Assembly (NCBI GenBank): GCA_004802725.1
Contig: SGPM01000282.1
Span: 1 to 36,319, forward strand
DNA length: 36,319 nt
DNA from: Antrodiella citrinella
Taxonomy: Eukaryota; Basidiomycota; Agaricomycetes; Polyporales; Steccherinaceae
Reading direction: 5' to 3'
Shown here: positions 20,101 through 31,787 of the stretch, one piece after another
Position numbering within the stretch: position 1 is the stretch's first letter
Layout of the letters: each line of letters begins with the position of its first letter
The notes under the pieces: model-generated
What the model saw: only the letters and a program-made list of their open reading frames with translations
What the model was told of the DNA's origin: nothing
The model's database searches: none
Translations under genes and position numbers: made by a program

Positions 20101-22636
20101 TTATCTCTCCCCTAATTGTATACTTAGCTATCGCAGGATCGTCTTCTGGGCTACGTAGACTTGAAAGTCTCCGATCTCGCTGCGCCCGCTGAAGAAGAAG
20201 GCTCTGACTACCACTTCAAGTCCCTTGGTAAGAAACAACACCAGGAACCCATTAAACTTGACAAAGGCGGCTTCAAGGGCCAGCTGTTCTTCGAAGCGGA
20301 GTTCATTCCGGCCCGACGCGTCAAGGGATTGAAGTTCGACACCGGTCCCACCCAGTTACAGCGCATGGCGCAAAACGGGTACGATACCGACGGCGGAGGA
20401 GGCACCGTGGACTCGGACGATGGCGAGTCAGAGGACGACCGTCAGAATGTCCCGCGGAATGTCATGACACGATCGGCGGTATCGCCTACGAGCCCGAGTA
20501 GTGCTGTCAACGGAGTTAGAAGGACCTCTAGTATCGCGTCGTCGAAAAAGCGCGGACATACGAAGGCAGAATCCATCGATACGACAGGCACGGTCGAGAC
20601 CGCTCTGTCGAAGCCGACGAAGTCGTCCATACATTCGGAGCAGAAGGAGGAGGAGGATGAAGGCGTTGAGATGACTACGGAAGAGTTGTTGTCGCATCGT
20701 GAGTTCACAGTTCGCTCCCAAAGCTGGCATCTCATCTTATCTTTTGCAGAATCCGGTATCGTGATATTCAACATCATCTCCGGACGCTTGCAGAAGAAGG
20801 CCAGACTAGAGGTCCTTTTGGATGACGCTTACTGGCCCGCATTCACAACTATTCGGCCACCGAGTACCAACGCACGATGGGAAACTATCGGCGAAGGTTT
20901 TATCAAAGAACTCGATTTTGGTCGCGTGTGGTTGCGTCTGGATCTTGCAGACGAAGGCAACAAAGATGAGATCATTGCGCAGTGGAAAGGCGATGCGAAG
21001 GCTTTCTTGCAACAGACTCTGGTGATGTCTTTCTCACTTCCGTCCGTGGCCGTCGTGCTCATGGGATTTCATAGGAGGGTCCGGCTACGTTTACGCTCCA
21101 AGATCCTGATGATGAGGATAAATCTTCGACGGTGGTCATTGAAGCCCGATACATGCCTGTGGAGATCACGTTGGAAGCCCGCGAAAGCGTCAACAACCAG
21201 GGTACACTTCACGTTACCTTACTGAGAGGTGAAGATATCACTGCGCTGGACCGAGGCGGTGAGTATATCGCCATTGTATTTGTTTGGAACAAGGCGCTCA
21301 ATGTTGCACAGGCAAATCCGATCCGTTCGCCGTTGTGTCTCTGAACGGTCGGAAGATCTACAAGTCACAGGTCAAGAAGAAAACGCTTAAACCTGTCTGG
21401 GATGAGCAGTTCGACATTCAAGTGGTATGTCTTCTGTTGTCTTGTGACGACGATGCGTTTTCTCACATTGAAACACTATGAATAGCCTTCACGTGTCTCA
21501 GCTGAGCTCTTGCTTGAGATCTTCGACTGGAATCAGATCGAGCAAGCGAAGAGTCTAGGAGTGGGCAGAATCGATGTCGCGAGCATTGAGCCGTTTGACT
21601 CTGTCGAGCAGACCATTGCTCTCTCATCCGAAAAGTTTGGTGACAAGGGGCACATATTCATCCGACTCATGTTCCGACCTGAGATCATAGCCAGGTCAAG
21701 AAAGAACACGTCGACGTTCTCCACCGCAGGTCGGGCCATGACGCAGATTGGTGCTCTTCCCGTCGGTGCTGGTAAGGGTGTCGTGCAAGGGTTCACCGGC
21801 GTGTTCCGGCGGGACCATGCGAAGAGCAGCAACGCGGGCTCGGCTTCAGAGTCTGAGGACGACCAGATTACACCTACACCAGCCGCACCTACGCAAATGC
21901 CTATGATTCGCGAGATCAGCAGAAAGTCGATACCGGACGTTCCCGCCGGACAAGCGTCGCGGCCGCTTAACAGCGCGACATTGGCCGTCGACGGGTTTGC
22001 TGCTGCGGGTGAGGATGGAGACGCACGGGCCCGAGAAGGGACTTTGAGGGTCACTGTGCTTGATGCCAAAGACATGACCATGAATGACGTGAAGCCATAT
22101 GTCACGGTACGTGTAGGCGACAAGGAGCGCAAGACGAAACATCTGTCGAAAACGGAAACGCCTGAGTGGTGAGTGCTTCGTCCCCTACAAGTGTGGTCTC
22201 ACCGCTGATGATTCTTGCAGGAACGAATCTTTCGAGTTTGTTGCTGGTCCGGCACAGCCTACTCTCTATGCTTGGATTTATGACCACAAGACGCTAGGAA
22301 AGGATAAGATGCTCGGATCTGCTTCGGTAGATGTGAGTCAATCCTTGACATGCCTATTGCATAGACGGCAGTGAACTGACGTCTTCGTCACAGATTTGGC
22401 GGCATTTGAAGCCTGGTATGACGTCCAGCGCAGAGGTCCTGTCAGAGATGCGCGAGGGCCAAGGCCTTCTGCGCCTCCGTCTAGATTTCGATGCTGAGGC
22501 ACAAGTAGCTCCTCGCGACCGCCGCTCCTCTGTCTCCTCCTCATCACAACTGAACGATTCGCCTGCTAAACCACCGCCTACTTCGCCATCAAGGTTCAGC
22601 TTGAGCAGACGACGGGGGGCGGATCGCGATGACTAA
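17110..22636 (+). CDS. Tricalbin / extended synaptotagmin (TM hairpin, SMP domain, five C2 domains)
   Basis: Eighteen exons, 17110-17329, 17380-17693, 17749-18438, 18488-18753, 18825-19111, 19173-19635, 19695-19722, 19774-19840, 19891-19929, 19982-19998, 20049-20090, 20137-20698, 20750-21021, 21075-21258, 21312-21424, 21486-22168, 22221-22332 and 22394-22636, give 1533 residues with no phase error. The disordered N-terminus precedes a hydrophobic hairpin (~170-210), then an SMP domain (~225-445, from ETANWMNHFLDRFWLIYEP). C2 domains follow at ~455-575, 595-730, 735-850, 1110-1235 and 1345-1465 (openings GVVQVTIRGARGIR, GVVRLTIHQAKDLD, GVVRLWLQKAVDV, GTLHVTLLRGEDI, GTLRVTVLDAKDM). KSDPY and KSDPF carry Ca2+-type Asp in the third and fourth; others look incomplete. 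Known family role: ER-plasma membrane tethers, with SMP carrying glycerolipids between bilayers. One intron must be GC-AG (19999-20048). Confidence 0.94.
19999..20048 (+). other. Candidate GC-AG intron in the tricalbin gene
   Basis: Splicing GAG|GCACGT to CTAG|GTTATG gives HTLRE followed by VMLLECMDYQHLTK, the expected C2 continuation, and keeps the 1533-codon frame. The nearby GT (20003) gives the wrong phase and an early stop. The 50-nt length matches the neighbours and the donor resembles the AG|GCAAGT consensus. Confidence 0.75.
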
Positions 22637-23612
22637 TTCGTATCGGCGGACTTGACTTGGTATGGAACTTCCAATGAACTTTTGTCTGCGCGCATTCATG
22701 GATACACTATCAGCCTGCGATTTTACTAGTGCTCCTTCATTGCTTTATTTCTTTTTGTACTTGACGTCTCTGGCATTGTGTATTCTTACATCATTTGGCT
22801 ATCTGTGAATCAATCATGCTTCAGCCGGATGTGGTATGTGAACCAAACATGATAACTTGGCAGTGTTGATTATGTAGTACATCTGCGACATTCTCCGTTG
22901 ACTCGATCCATAAATCCAATACGCGAATTATAGGATATCGATCAAGGAAAGTTGAGGAAAGTTGTTTTGAGCTCTTCGTACGACTCAGTGCTGTTCGCCG
23001 CGCCATCCGAAACCGGGTGCAGTCTTTCGCGGACGAGGGAAAAGGGACAGAGAAAGTGCCTGCCAGGTAGCCCAGAGCCCTACAAACTCCGAGTTGATAG
23101 CATGTCCAGCAATGCATATGTGGAAAGTGCTGGAAGGTCGGTCCAGGTCGGAACACGAAGCGGAGCCATCATGAACTTGAACTTCCTAGAAGTCAGCCCA
23201 TGACTCGAAAACAAGGAATCAGCATGGCACTTCGCACTCAAAGCAGCGAAACCTTATGAGCTCAAGCAAGCGTGCCAAGACTCAGACTCGTCGAGTAGTT
23301 GTGGGGTCGCTGTTGATATGTGGACAACTTTCTTGAATTGAGTTAAATATATTAGGTACAGTAAGGGTGTCTACTCACCTTCATCTACCACGCCATCGGA
23401 ATGTTACTTCGTTTCGAGGTCGAATCTCCTGTAACAGATGCAAGCAATTCGAAGACAGCAATATGTATTGCTGGATCATAAGACTGTACAAATTGTGATA
23501 CCAAGGCCATTGACAAAACCTAGAACTCGGAGAACTTGACCATCATCATCAAAAGTAATCCGATGCCATGACACAGTTGAAATCAGGCATTAAAACCTAG
23601 CAGAGGGAACAT
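22637..23612. other. Convergent intergenic region (tricalbin and kinesin 3' ends)
   Basis: This is 976 bases between two gene 3' ends. The T-rich stretch TTTATTTCTTTTTGTACTTG at about 22744-22763 probably belongs to the tricalbin 3' UTR or terminator. No coding sequence, tRNA or repeat could be supported in the rest. Confidence 0.5.
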
Positions 23613-26600
23613 TTACGACCGTGAGATACGGGTACTGCGTCTCAGAGTCCCTTCTTCATTCACGTCCTTCGCAGCAGCCTTGGGTTTCTTCGATTGACTG
23701 CAACAGGACTGAGCGGACGCTTGGACCATAAATTCATGTACTCACCGTTTTGGCTTCACAACGACTTCGACTTCCCCAACTCTCGGCACGTATTCAAGAT
23801 TTGGTATACTAGCAACAGCCTTCTGTCGAGCTTCCTTGTTGGGAATGACAGCGATGGCGTCACGGTCCTTGCTTCCGCCAGCGGCCAACGTCAAGGCGTC
23901 CAATTCGTCTTCGAGTTCCTCTACGTCGTCGGAGTCCTCGATCTCATTGTCAGACTCCGGGAGCCTGTTCTTCTTAGACGGTCCCGCTTTTGCTGTCTTT
24001 GGCGCTGGTGGAGGCGAAGACCATTCCTCGATCTCGTCGCTACCTTCCGCCTCTGTTTCTGTTTCTGACTCTGTGTCGGACTCAATGACTTCTGGCGATC
24101 GAGGTACGGGGACAGGTTTAATAGAAGACATCTTCGGTTTTGACTTGCCGGCTAGAGGGGATGGAGATCTGCTGAGTTCAGATCCACTCTCCTCGTCCTC
24201 GTCGTGTTGCGAATAGGAACTTTGCTATTGTTGGTATCAATACTCGCTCACAAGGATGTTTAGGGGGATACCTACGAGACTTAGATTGACCTCGCTTTCT
24301 TCGTCAATGGATTCTAGTACGTCATCTTCGTCGTCTTCAGAGTCGGAATCCACAGATTTCGGCTTGGCGAGGAGGCCAGAGTTCTGCAGCATGTCCAGTT
24401 TCTCGTCCATCTTCATCTCGTTCTGTTGCACTTCAGCCATGAGTCGCCTGGTATACATCTTCTCCACGTTACGCATACGAGCTTCCATTTCTTGCATGAC
24501 TTCCTCGCGGGTCTCTGCCTCGATGACTGCCGCTCGCATCTCAGCTTCGAATACCTACAGCCTCGTGAGTCTTACACCAGCAAGGATTGCTCCGAATCAT
24601 ACATACCTGCATTCGAAGCATTTCGATCTCGTCAAATAATGCGTTCACCAAGGGATTAATAGGTTCGTTATCATCACCATCTTCGTCACCTTCTCCGGGT
24701 TCTTCGTCCTCTGATCAAAGAAGTTAGTGCTGCCACCAGAGGTCGACATCGAACGGGCTCACCCTCCAATACCTCGAGATGCGTCTCACTGACCTTTCTT
24801 CCTGGACCTCCGAGAGACAATGTGACTTGGCGAGTGTGCGATGCGGATACAGCCTTGGCTTTGCCAGAAGCTTTGGGGACCGGTCGCGGTATGGCAGTAG
24901 GTGCTGTGGTACAAACCTCTCTTGCTAGAGCCGCGAACCTCATCACATGAGAGTTTTCGTCGTAGCCGGTGTCGTATGGATTTATGTTTACAATCATAGC
25001 CTATGGTCAGACGTCAACTCGTCGAAGACAACTCGAATAGAAGAACACATACCACGCGACCTTCACCAACAAAGTAGTCCATCAGGATCTCTGTGAGCTT
25101 AGAGTGCCTGAAGGGTACCACAGCAAGACCCTTCTTCACGTCTCTCGTGTCGAGTCTTGACCCAGCATTGACCCCGCCACCCAAACTCCGAGCCAGTACA
25201 CGTTGGTTGCTGCGCATGGTCTCCATACATTGTCCCAGAACCATCAAAGAGTTGTTGATATTGCCTGCCTCCCGGAGTCTGTCGCCACTTGTCTGCGTAT
25301 GCTTTGTCCGCTCGGATCCCGCAAGGTCAACCAAAGTTAACCGAGAAGTCTGAATGGAGCTCGGATCGTTCCTCTCTCCTCGGTGCACGCGCAGGACCTT
25401 GATTGTGACGAACGCATGACTCCGACTGCTTTGGCTGTTCGCCAACGTCCCGAATACGGTGCGGTGAAGTTGACCAAGCCTGAGTAACTCCTTCGCTTGA
25501 GCTGCACTATGGACCCGTAGCTGTCTCAGCCCTGCGACATATCTTCCTGTGCTATGCGAATCCGAGGAGTCCGCATCTGCTGCAGGACAAGGCTTTACCG
25601 CGAGGGCTTTTCGAGTGAGTTGAAGTGGATTTGACTGGGACGGTATCGGTTGCTGTAGATATGTGGAAGTTGGTCGTGGAATCCCGCTGGCTGGTGACGA
25701 CCTCGCTGACGGGTCATCCACAGATGCCAGCAGATCGTACGCCTTCTCGTTGTATACTTCGGCATAGGATATCCAGACTGTGTACTCGTGATTGCGGTCG
25801 AGTTTGAGTGTAGTGCTATCGATCTCGGATTCTGACAAGGATAAGTTCTCCAAGATATCAGCAAGGGCGGGCAAGGTCGACGCTCGGTATTGAGATGATG
25901 GATCCAACGGATAAGGTGTTTCGTCGGCTAGTTCAATGCCTTGCAATCGCACTGGTTGATACTACCTCAAATTGGTCAACGAGTGGAGCATCCCCGGGAA
26001 ATTGAGGCACTCACCCGTCCATCACCATGTAAACCCTCAATACTGTTGAAGATAACATCCAAGCTACGAGGGAGAATGCCAGCACTTCCTTCGTGGCCAC
26101 CGCCTTGTATAGTATATGTCTTGCCCGAATTAGTAACGCCATAAGCAAATAGTAACGCGTCTTGACCGTTGAGAACATCCTGGACGAGTGGCAACGTCGT
26201 TTTCGCGAAAAAGTCTGGCTGTGTTGAATCAGGAGGAAAGACGTGCGAGAACGTGTAGATTGAAGACGGGTTGAATGCGGAAAGACGCGACGAGGAGGGT
26301 ACAGACCCAGAAGGATCGACCATCCGCACAGCCAGGTCAGAGATAGGTTCTAGATAGGGTTTAGAAGTCGAGCCGCCATCGTTCAAGTTGGGCCGGATAC
26401 GCAGGTATGCCTAATATTGGCAAATGAGCCCGTCACGGTTCGCAGATCGCAAGCAACGCATTGCACATACCTTGACCGGTTCCCTGTCGTTATCATCTAC
26501 TACAGACACCGACGCCTGTGCTTTCAGTACTTTAGGCTTGACAGGAGCAGATTTTTCTGCCTGCTTCAGCTCTGGAGAGTTGTCACGACTGACGAAGGGT

Positions 26601-26764
26601 TTTCGACTGGTGGTCTTTGTTGTCGACGCCAGTGCTGTAGTCTTCATACCCGTATCTTTTGACTTGGCAGCAGCTCTAGTGACTCGAGTTCCAGATGCTA
26701 CGGGTTCAGCTTGCACTTTGGTCCTGTTCGACGCGCGCGTTGCCGCCCTTGGTTTGCTCGCCAT
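23613..26764 (-). CDS. Kinesin-6 family motor protein (KIF20/MKLP2-like)
   Basis: Eight exons, 26764-26471, 26410-26015, 25961-25053, 25000-24763, 24710-24607, 24554-24276, 24224-23746 and 23697-23613, give 927 residues in perfect phase. A basic N-terminus (1-98) precedes the motor: AYLRIRPN (99-106), P-loop YGVTNSGKTYTIQ (GVTNSGKT at 189-196), switch I NSQSSRSH, switch II DLAGSE (442-447), then RHSKLTEILMDYF. The P-loop wording and a long insertion before YTVWISYAEVYNEKAYDL are characteristic of kinesin-6. A second insert rich in Ser and Pro follows AYDLL. The tail has an acidic stretch, a helical coiled-coil segment (~590-660) and a basic end (KKPKAAAKD, RRSTRISRS). Kinesin-6 motors act in anaphase spindle elongation and cytokinesis. 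The gene is divergent from KNL1 with a shared 382-bp promoter region. Confidence 0.93.
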
Positions 26765-27146
26765 TCGATTGACACGTTCTGCTTTTGGCAGGCATAGATT
26801 CAGTACGTTATAGTCCATCATCGTGGGAATCGACTCACAGCAAGGTGTCGCGAGCGAATGCTTCGTATACGACTGAGGAAGTGGACAACGAACACAGCGA
26901 GAACGCAACGTTCAAAAGAAAATCCAAGTCGATGCCACTCTCCCCGGTTGGCAATCAATTTATCAAACGCGTGGTGAACGCGTTCATGATTTGTGACACG
27001 TGACCGCGACGCGTTTACCTGTTCATATGGGCGCTTTTCGAGTTTGCCACCTTCGCGCAACCTCCTTGTCATCTTGTTTGTCTCCCTCTTGTATACCCAC
27101 TCTTCTTGCAGATCGGCGGCCACGACAGACCGGAAACACTGGTGCT
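26765..27146. promoter_or_regulatory. Bidirectional promoter with ACGCGT (MCB-like) cluster
   Basis: The kinesin-6 and KNL1 start codons face away from each other across 382 bp. Three ACGCGT hexamers lie at 26967-26972, 26978-26983 and 27009-27014, with CACGTG at 26997-27002 between them. ACGCGT is the MluI cell-cycle box bound by MBF in yeasts. ACGCGT is also common elsewhere in this GC-balanced window (~17 copies), so it is the clustering, not mere presence, that supports function. Confidence 0.6.
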
Positions 27147-30100
27147 ATGTCGTCCAAGATTTCCCCCAATCGCAGGCGGTCAATCTCCGTTCTGAGCCAA
27201 GGAACATCCGGAAGGCAGGCCCAGCAGCATCGTAGGCGTGCCTACAGTATTGCCCCCGGAGAGAAACTCAGTCCAGCTGCGAAAGCACGCCGCTTGATGG
27301 TAAGTGGACTTGATACTTACGTCCCGTAGTGGGAGGAAGCTCAAGCTTCCTGCCTTCAGATGCCTCGGAAGAGTATTCTCAAGACCTCTATAAACATCCC
27401 GCCGGAAGCAAGTCAAGAGTCCCTCGATGAAGACAATACAACACAGGCGATGGACCTAACAGAGGTGGTCAACAATACACGTTCACGACGCGTCAGCTTC
27501 GCAGCGCACGCACACGTCCGACTATTCACGAAGGATACCAAGAAAGTTAATTTTGATGAAGACGCGACCAGTTCTTCACCAGAGGTGCCTCCCGAACAAC
27601 ATATCAACGACGAGAATGAACATCCGGAGGATGCATCGACATCTCGCAGGCGGAGCTCACGCAGACGTTCATCGACCACATTCAGCAACTACGGAGAGCA
27701 GTCGATGGATTTGGACGAAGATGACGATACATCACCTATCCCTGCTCACATGCGCGATGACCAACCATTATATGACGATGGATTGAGCGACGACGAAGAC
27801 TTTGACGATGATGGTGACGACATGGAACTAACGGAGGCCATAAATCAGAAGATTCTTCGCAAAAAGTCACTCTCTTTGGGTGGTGGTGAAGGGTCGATAC
27901 CTCATCGTAGAAGGTCGTCCACCGCGCATTTAGCTACATCGTCACTATTGCAAAGCGAGAATCAGCCGCCTCCTGTGTCGAATTTCTCCGAGCAGGATGC
28001 GGTAGAGGAGCCAGGGCTAGACCAGGATCAGGACCTCACTGGTTCATCTGCACACTCACAATCTTTTATGTCCGAGGGACCCTCCAGCGATCATCACGAA
28101 CCCGTGGAATACACAGTTCCAATGGGACAAGCACTGCATGGGCCGGCTACAGAGGATCCTGTGTGGCAACAGTTGCGCGCAGTAACGCATGCTGGTTCCA
28201 GCGAACCTACCAGCGATGATCCTCCACGCGACGAGGACGACACCAGCGAACCTATGGATCTTACAGATGCTCTGGGTCGCCTCATGGAGGCTCGCAAGTC
28301 TCTGGGTATGCCTCCTCCCAATGGACCCCTTGTAAATCTTCATTCTAGTCTTGATGATGGGTTGGACGACTCATTCACCAGCAACGAAGATTCCTTCGGG
28401 GACTCGGACATACTCGAGAATCAAACGATGAATATCACGAAAACCTTGAATCGCAGCAGTGTGGGCAGTCAAGATATGGATGTAACAGACGTACTACACC
28501 GAGATATCCGGGTGCACTCTCCGTCCACTTCTGAACCTGCGAGAGAAAGCGTACCACCCCGACCCCCTTCATTGGTGGAAGCTCAGCCGTTGCCTCAAGG
28601 TTCACTTTCGATTGATCCACCACGAGTGTTCTCTGCTCCTCCACCAAGGCTTGCGCAACCCCCTCCGCCGAAACCTTCCATCCTGACTATGAACGATCGT
28701 CCATTCACGTTTTCCTTGCCGCCCAAGCCTATAGCGGAAGCTCCTCGATCACCTTCGAAGATCCCTGTCTTCAGAGGTACAGCAGCTTTTGCTCCCCCGA
28801 CCATGCCCAAGTCGCCCAAGAAACGTTCAGCTCCTGAGGATCTCCACCCGAGCGTTGATGCAGATCAACCAAGTCCAGCGAAAAAACAGGCTGTGGCGCG
28901 TCTCTCTCCATCGAATGCGGGACCTGCACCTGCAGAGACATCCTCCGCGACGGCTGCAATCAGCAAGCGGCCTGGTCCCGTCCGTAGACCGTCTGGGTAC
29001 TTCGCCCAACGCAAGAGTCTGGGTGCGGGCATGAATGCGCCAGCACAATCCACTGCTTCAAGCAGTCACACGCGCTCTCCGGCCAAGAGCAATGCTGGTC
29101 GCGCTAGCCTTGGGCCTCCTGCTGCTGCTGGGTCTCAGTTATACCCTGATCTCGCGCCATTGCAGAAAGGCCCTCTGCCTCCGCTCCCTCGCTTGGCGAG
29201 ATCGAATGAATTGGAGCACCACCGCGGGGGAAACCTGTCTCAGTCTACTCAAGCTGCCACGTCGTCAACCTCATCACTGCCGACAGCGTTGGTACCCGAG
29301 CTCGAGGGCCAGCAAGATGTAGCTATCTTCAGCGAAGAGGACAATGCAGGAAGACTATACCCCATACTGGAGCGATCGGTCTCGCCTGTTGAGCGTCGTG
29401 GCTCGATGACAGAAGCAATCAGAAGTACCCCAGATCTCAACTTACCGCCTCGTATTTCAGCGACACCAATGGAATCAGAGGAAGATTCCGAGGTTCCTCC
29501 AGATGAGGAGTATAACGTCGCAAACCCGTCGTCAACGCAGCAGTGGCGTGACGAGGTGGAGGGCGATGACAATTTGGAAGATGAAGGTGTAAGTTGATCT
29601 GTATTGTTTAGTTCGAATGATTACTGAACATTAGTGCAACAGCCGCCGATCTCAATCGAGCAATTCTTCGAGATGACGGGGATTCGGTTCATGGAGGAGA
29701 TCACTGCGCCTCGCCGAGCATCTATTCACCCTTCGCAGCTTCAATCACGCTCTCGAAGGCGACCTCTCCCTCTTCCCGACTCTGACCTTACCACGCACTC
29801 CGTTGACAATGCGTTGTCCGAGTCTGACTCTTCTGAGGTGATACCTTTAGCCGATTTCATCACGGCCATGGCGATAGATATACCCCAGCTGGAGTTGTAC
29901 TCAACTATCGCCAACCAGTTGAGCGGCTGGATCGAAGACAGTCGCAAGATATGTCGACAGGCTGACGAGGAGGCTCGTCAAGTTACCCCAGGGGTCTTCC
30001 GAGATTTCGCGGAAGCAGACCCATCCGACAAGGAGTTCCTGATTGTGAGAAAATTAGCGACATTGTCATATACTGGGAACTGAGTTTGTCGTAGCATCAA

Positions 30101-31492
30101 CTGAAGGTCATCAAGGCTAACAATCATGGTACCGCCAAATCCCAGTGGTATGAATGGAAGAAGGATTGGACTGAGCAGCTTCACGTAACTGCTGAAGCTA
30201 CATTTGCCGAACTCGAATCAGTATGTCGTCTGGTTGACATATTTAAGCCTGTTCTCTGATATCGTCATCTAGGATGCCAAAGTCCTCGAGGATATCAATA
30301 CGCAGGCTCAAGCCATGCTTCCTGCACTCCAGGCCGAGTATGACCAAGTCATGAAGGAGCTTGAGGAAGAACAAGCTAGTGTTGCTGAGATCGAGAACTG
30401 CGACAAGGATTTCCTGTCGGAGTTGAAAGTCACGATCGCTGAACAAGAGTATGTACATCTTCCATTCAAGTGATCCCTAGCTAATGTGTTCTACAGCTCG
30501 GAGCTGGAGTCCTATCGTGCAGATGTCTCCGAAGCCAAGGCTAAGCTGACTAGGCTGGAGGAGAAGCTGACCGAAATAGACTCGCAGAAACAGGAGGCCA
30601 CTGCTGCGATATCGCAGGCCGAACGAGTCATTCACATCCAGAAAGAGAGCACGAGCGCCGAGGTCTTCAGGCTGAAAGGTACGCTTGGACTGACCTTTCT
30701 CGCATATCTGACAGACATATGCTAACTTAGAATACGATAGATGAACTTGAAGCTTTACAAGACCTCCATCTGTGGCGCGTTACGAAGCTCACTGCCAGCG
30801 TCATGGAACTCCTCTATGCGTCACGATATCAAGTGTTGATACCCTGCGTACAGTTCAAGCCCGTTCCTGCACGTGTTGAAGTACGGAAGACGAAGGCATC
30901 TCAACTGAAAGAGCGGGATCCGTTCCCTCAACTTACACAACTGATGCTGGACGGCGCTCATACTCTGGTGCGGCAGCTGCAGAGAGATGTTACACCACAA
31001 GAGGTAAGAACACATTCATTGTGTATACATGCGACAGATGGATTGATAGCCCCTTAGATTGTTCATGTCTTAGGAGACTTCTGGACATCTTGCACCCAGC
31101 TCAGGTCTCAATTTACCTTCTTGGCTATCAAATACCCTGTCATCGTTGAAGTCAAGCCTGCTTCCGATGGCTCGCGCGTGTTGATCGCTCGCGCAACGGT
31201 GCTCTTCGTTCCCGTGATGTCAAAGGCTCGCATTTCCTTCGTTTTGGATGCACCAACGTATTCGAAGTGGCCGTCATCGATCGCATCGCTCCAAACTGAT
31301 GTTGATGTTGCTTACGGTGGAGCTGAGTACGCCCAGTTCTTTCTCATCTGTTCCCCCAAGATTGACCTTCGAATTTACAGTCGCGACCTCATTTTGAGTG
31401 CTGTTGCAGGCCGTTTGGCTCAAGCCACCTCATCTGACAATCATGGCTGTTTATTGGATGCGTGTATTGAAGCAGCGGAGCAGTATCGATGA
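27147..31492 (+). CDS. SPC105: Kinetochore scaffold KNL1/Spc105 (Spc7)
   Basis: Nine exons, 27147-27299, 27360-29588, 29643-30044, 30095-30220, 30273-30448, 30497-30678, 30741-31003, 31058-31326 and 31381-31492, give 1303 residues in perfect phase. The N-terminus is basic, then SILK (56-59) and RVSF (95-98) form the two-part PP1 docking signature of KNL1. MELT-type motifs, the Mps1-phosphorylated Bub3-Bub1 docking sites, are MDLT (82), MELT (206), MDLT (350), and degenerate MDLD (167), MNIT (408) and MDVT (424). A long disordered Pro/Ser-rich middle follows. From ~797 (ISIEQFFEMTGIRFMEE) the conserved Spc7 region starts, with coiled coil to ~1115 and an RWD-like C-terminus ending NHGCLLDACIEAAEQYR that binds the Mis12 complex in homologues. 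The last intron (31327-31380) is 54 nt, in frame and stop-free, so an 18-residue retained form is possible. Confidence 0.96.
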
Positions 31493-31787
31493 TATATATT
31501 GTTTTATGTACATTTCAGTCCACCTGTACTTGTTTTTTTGGATCATGTTTTGAATCAGAGCATTTTGCATAGGGTCATGTAGCGTTTTAGGGATCATATG
31601 GATGGGTATCATACACAGAAGCGTCGAATGATGTCTGCGACATCGTATTAGATAGTAATACAAAAGTTTACCCCGAAAAGATGGTGGATATATATGCGAG
31701 ACCTGTAAGATAGAAATTCGTCAGCGTCGTTGCTTGATAGAAGGAGGAAAGGAGTACTCACAAATGATGATATATGATAGAAGGTCG
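31493..31787. other. Convergent 3' spacer between KNL1 and the unknown gene
   Basis: The spacer is 295 bp and AT-rich. TATATATTGTTTTATGTAC just after the KNL1 stop is probably 3' UTR and polyadenylation sequence. No gene is seen. Confidence 0.55.

Noticed and set aside
23401..23425. Possible tRNA B box (GAGGTCGAATCTCC)
   Set aside because: No A box, acceptor stem or anticodon arm can be folded around it.
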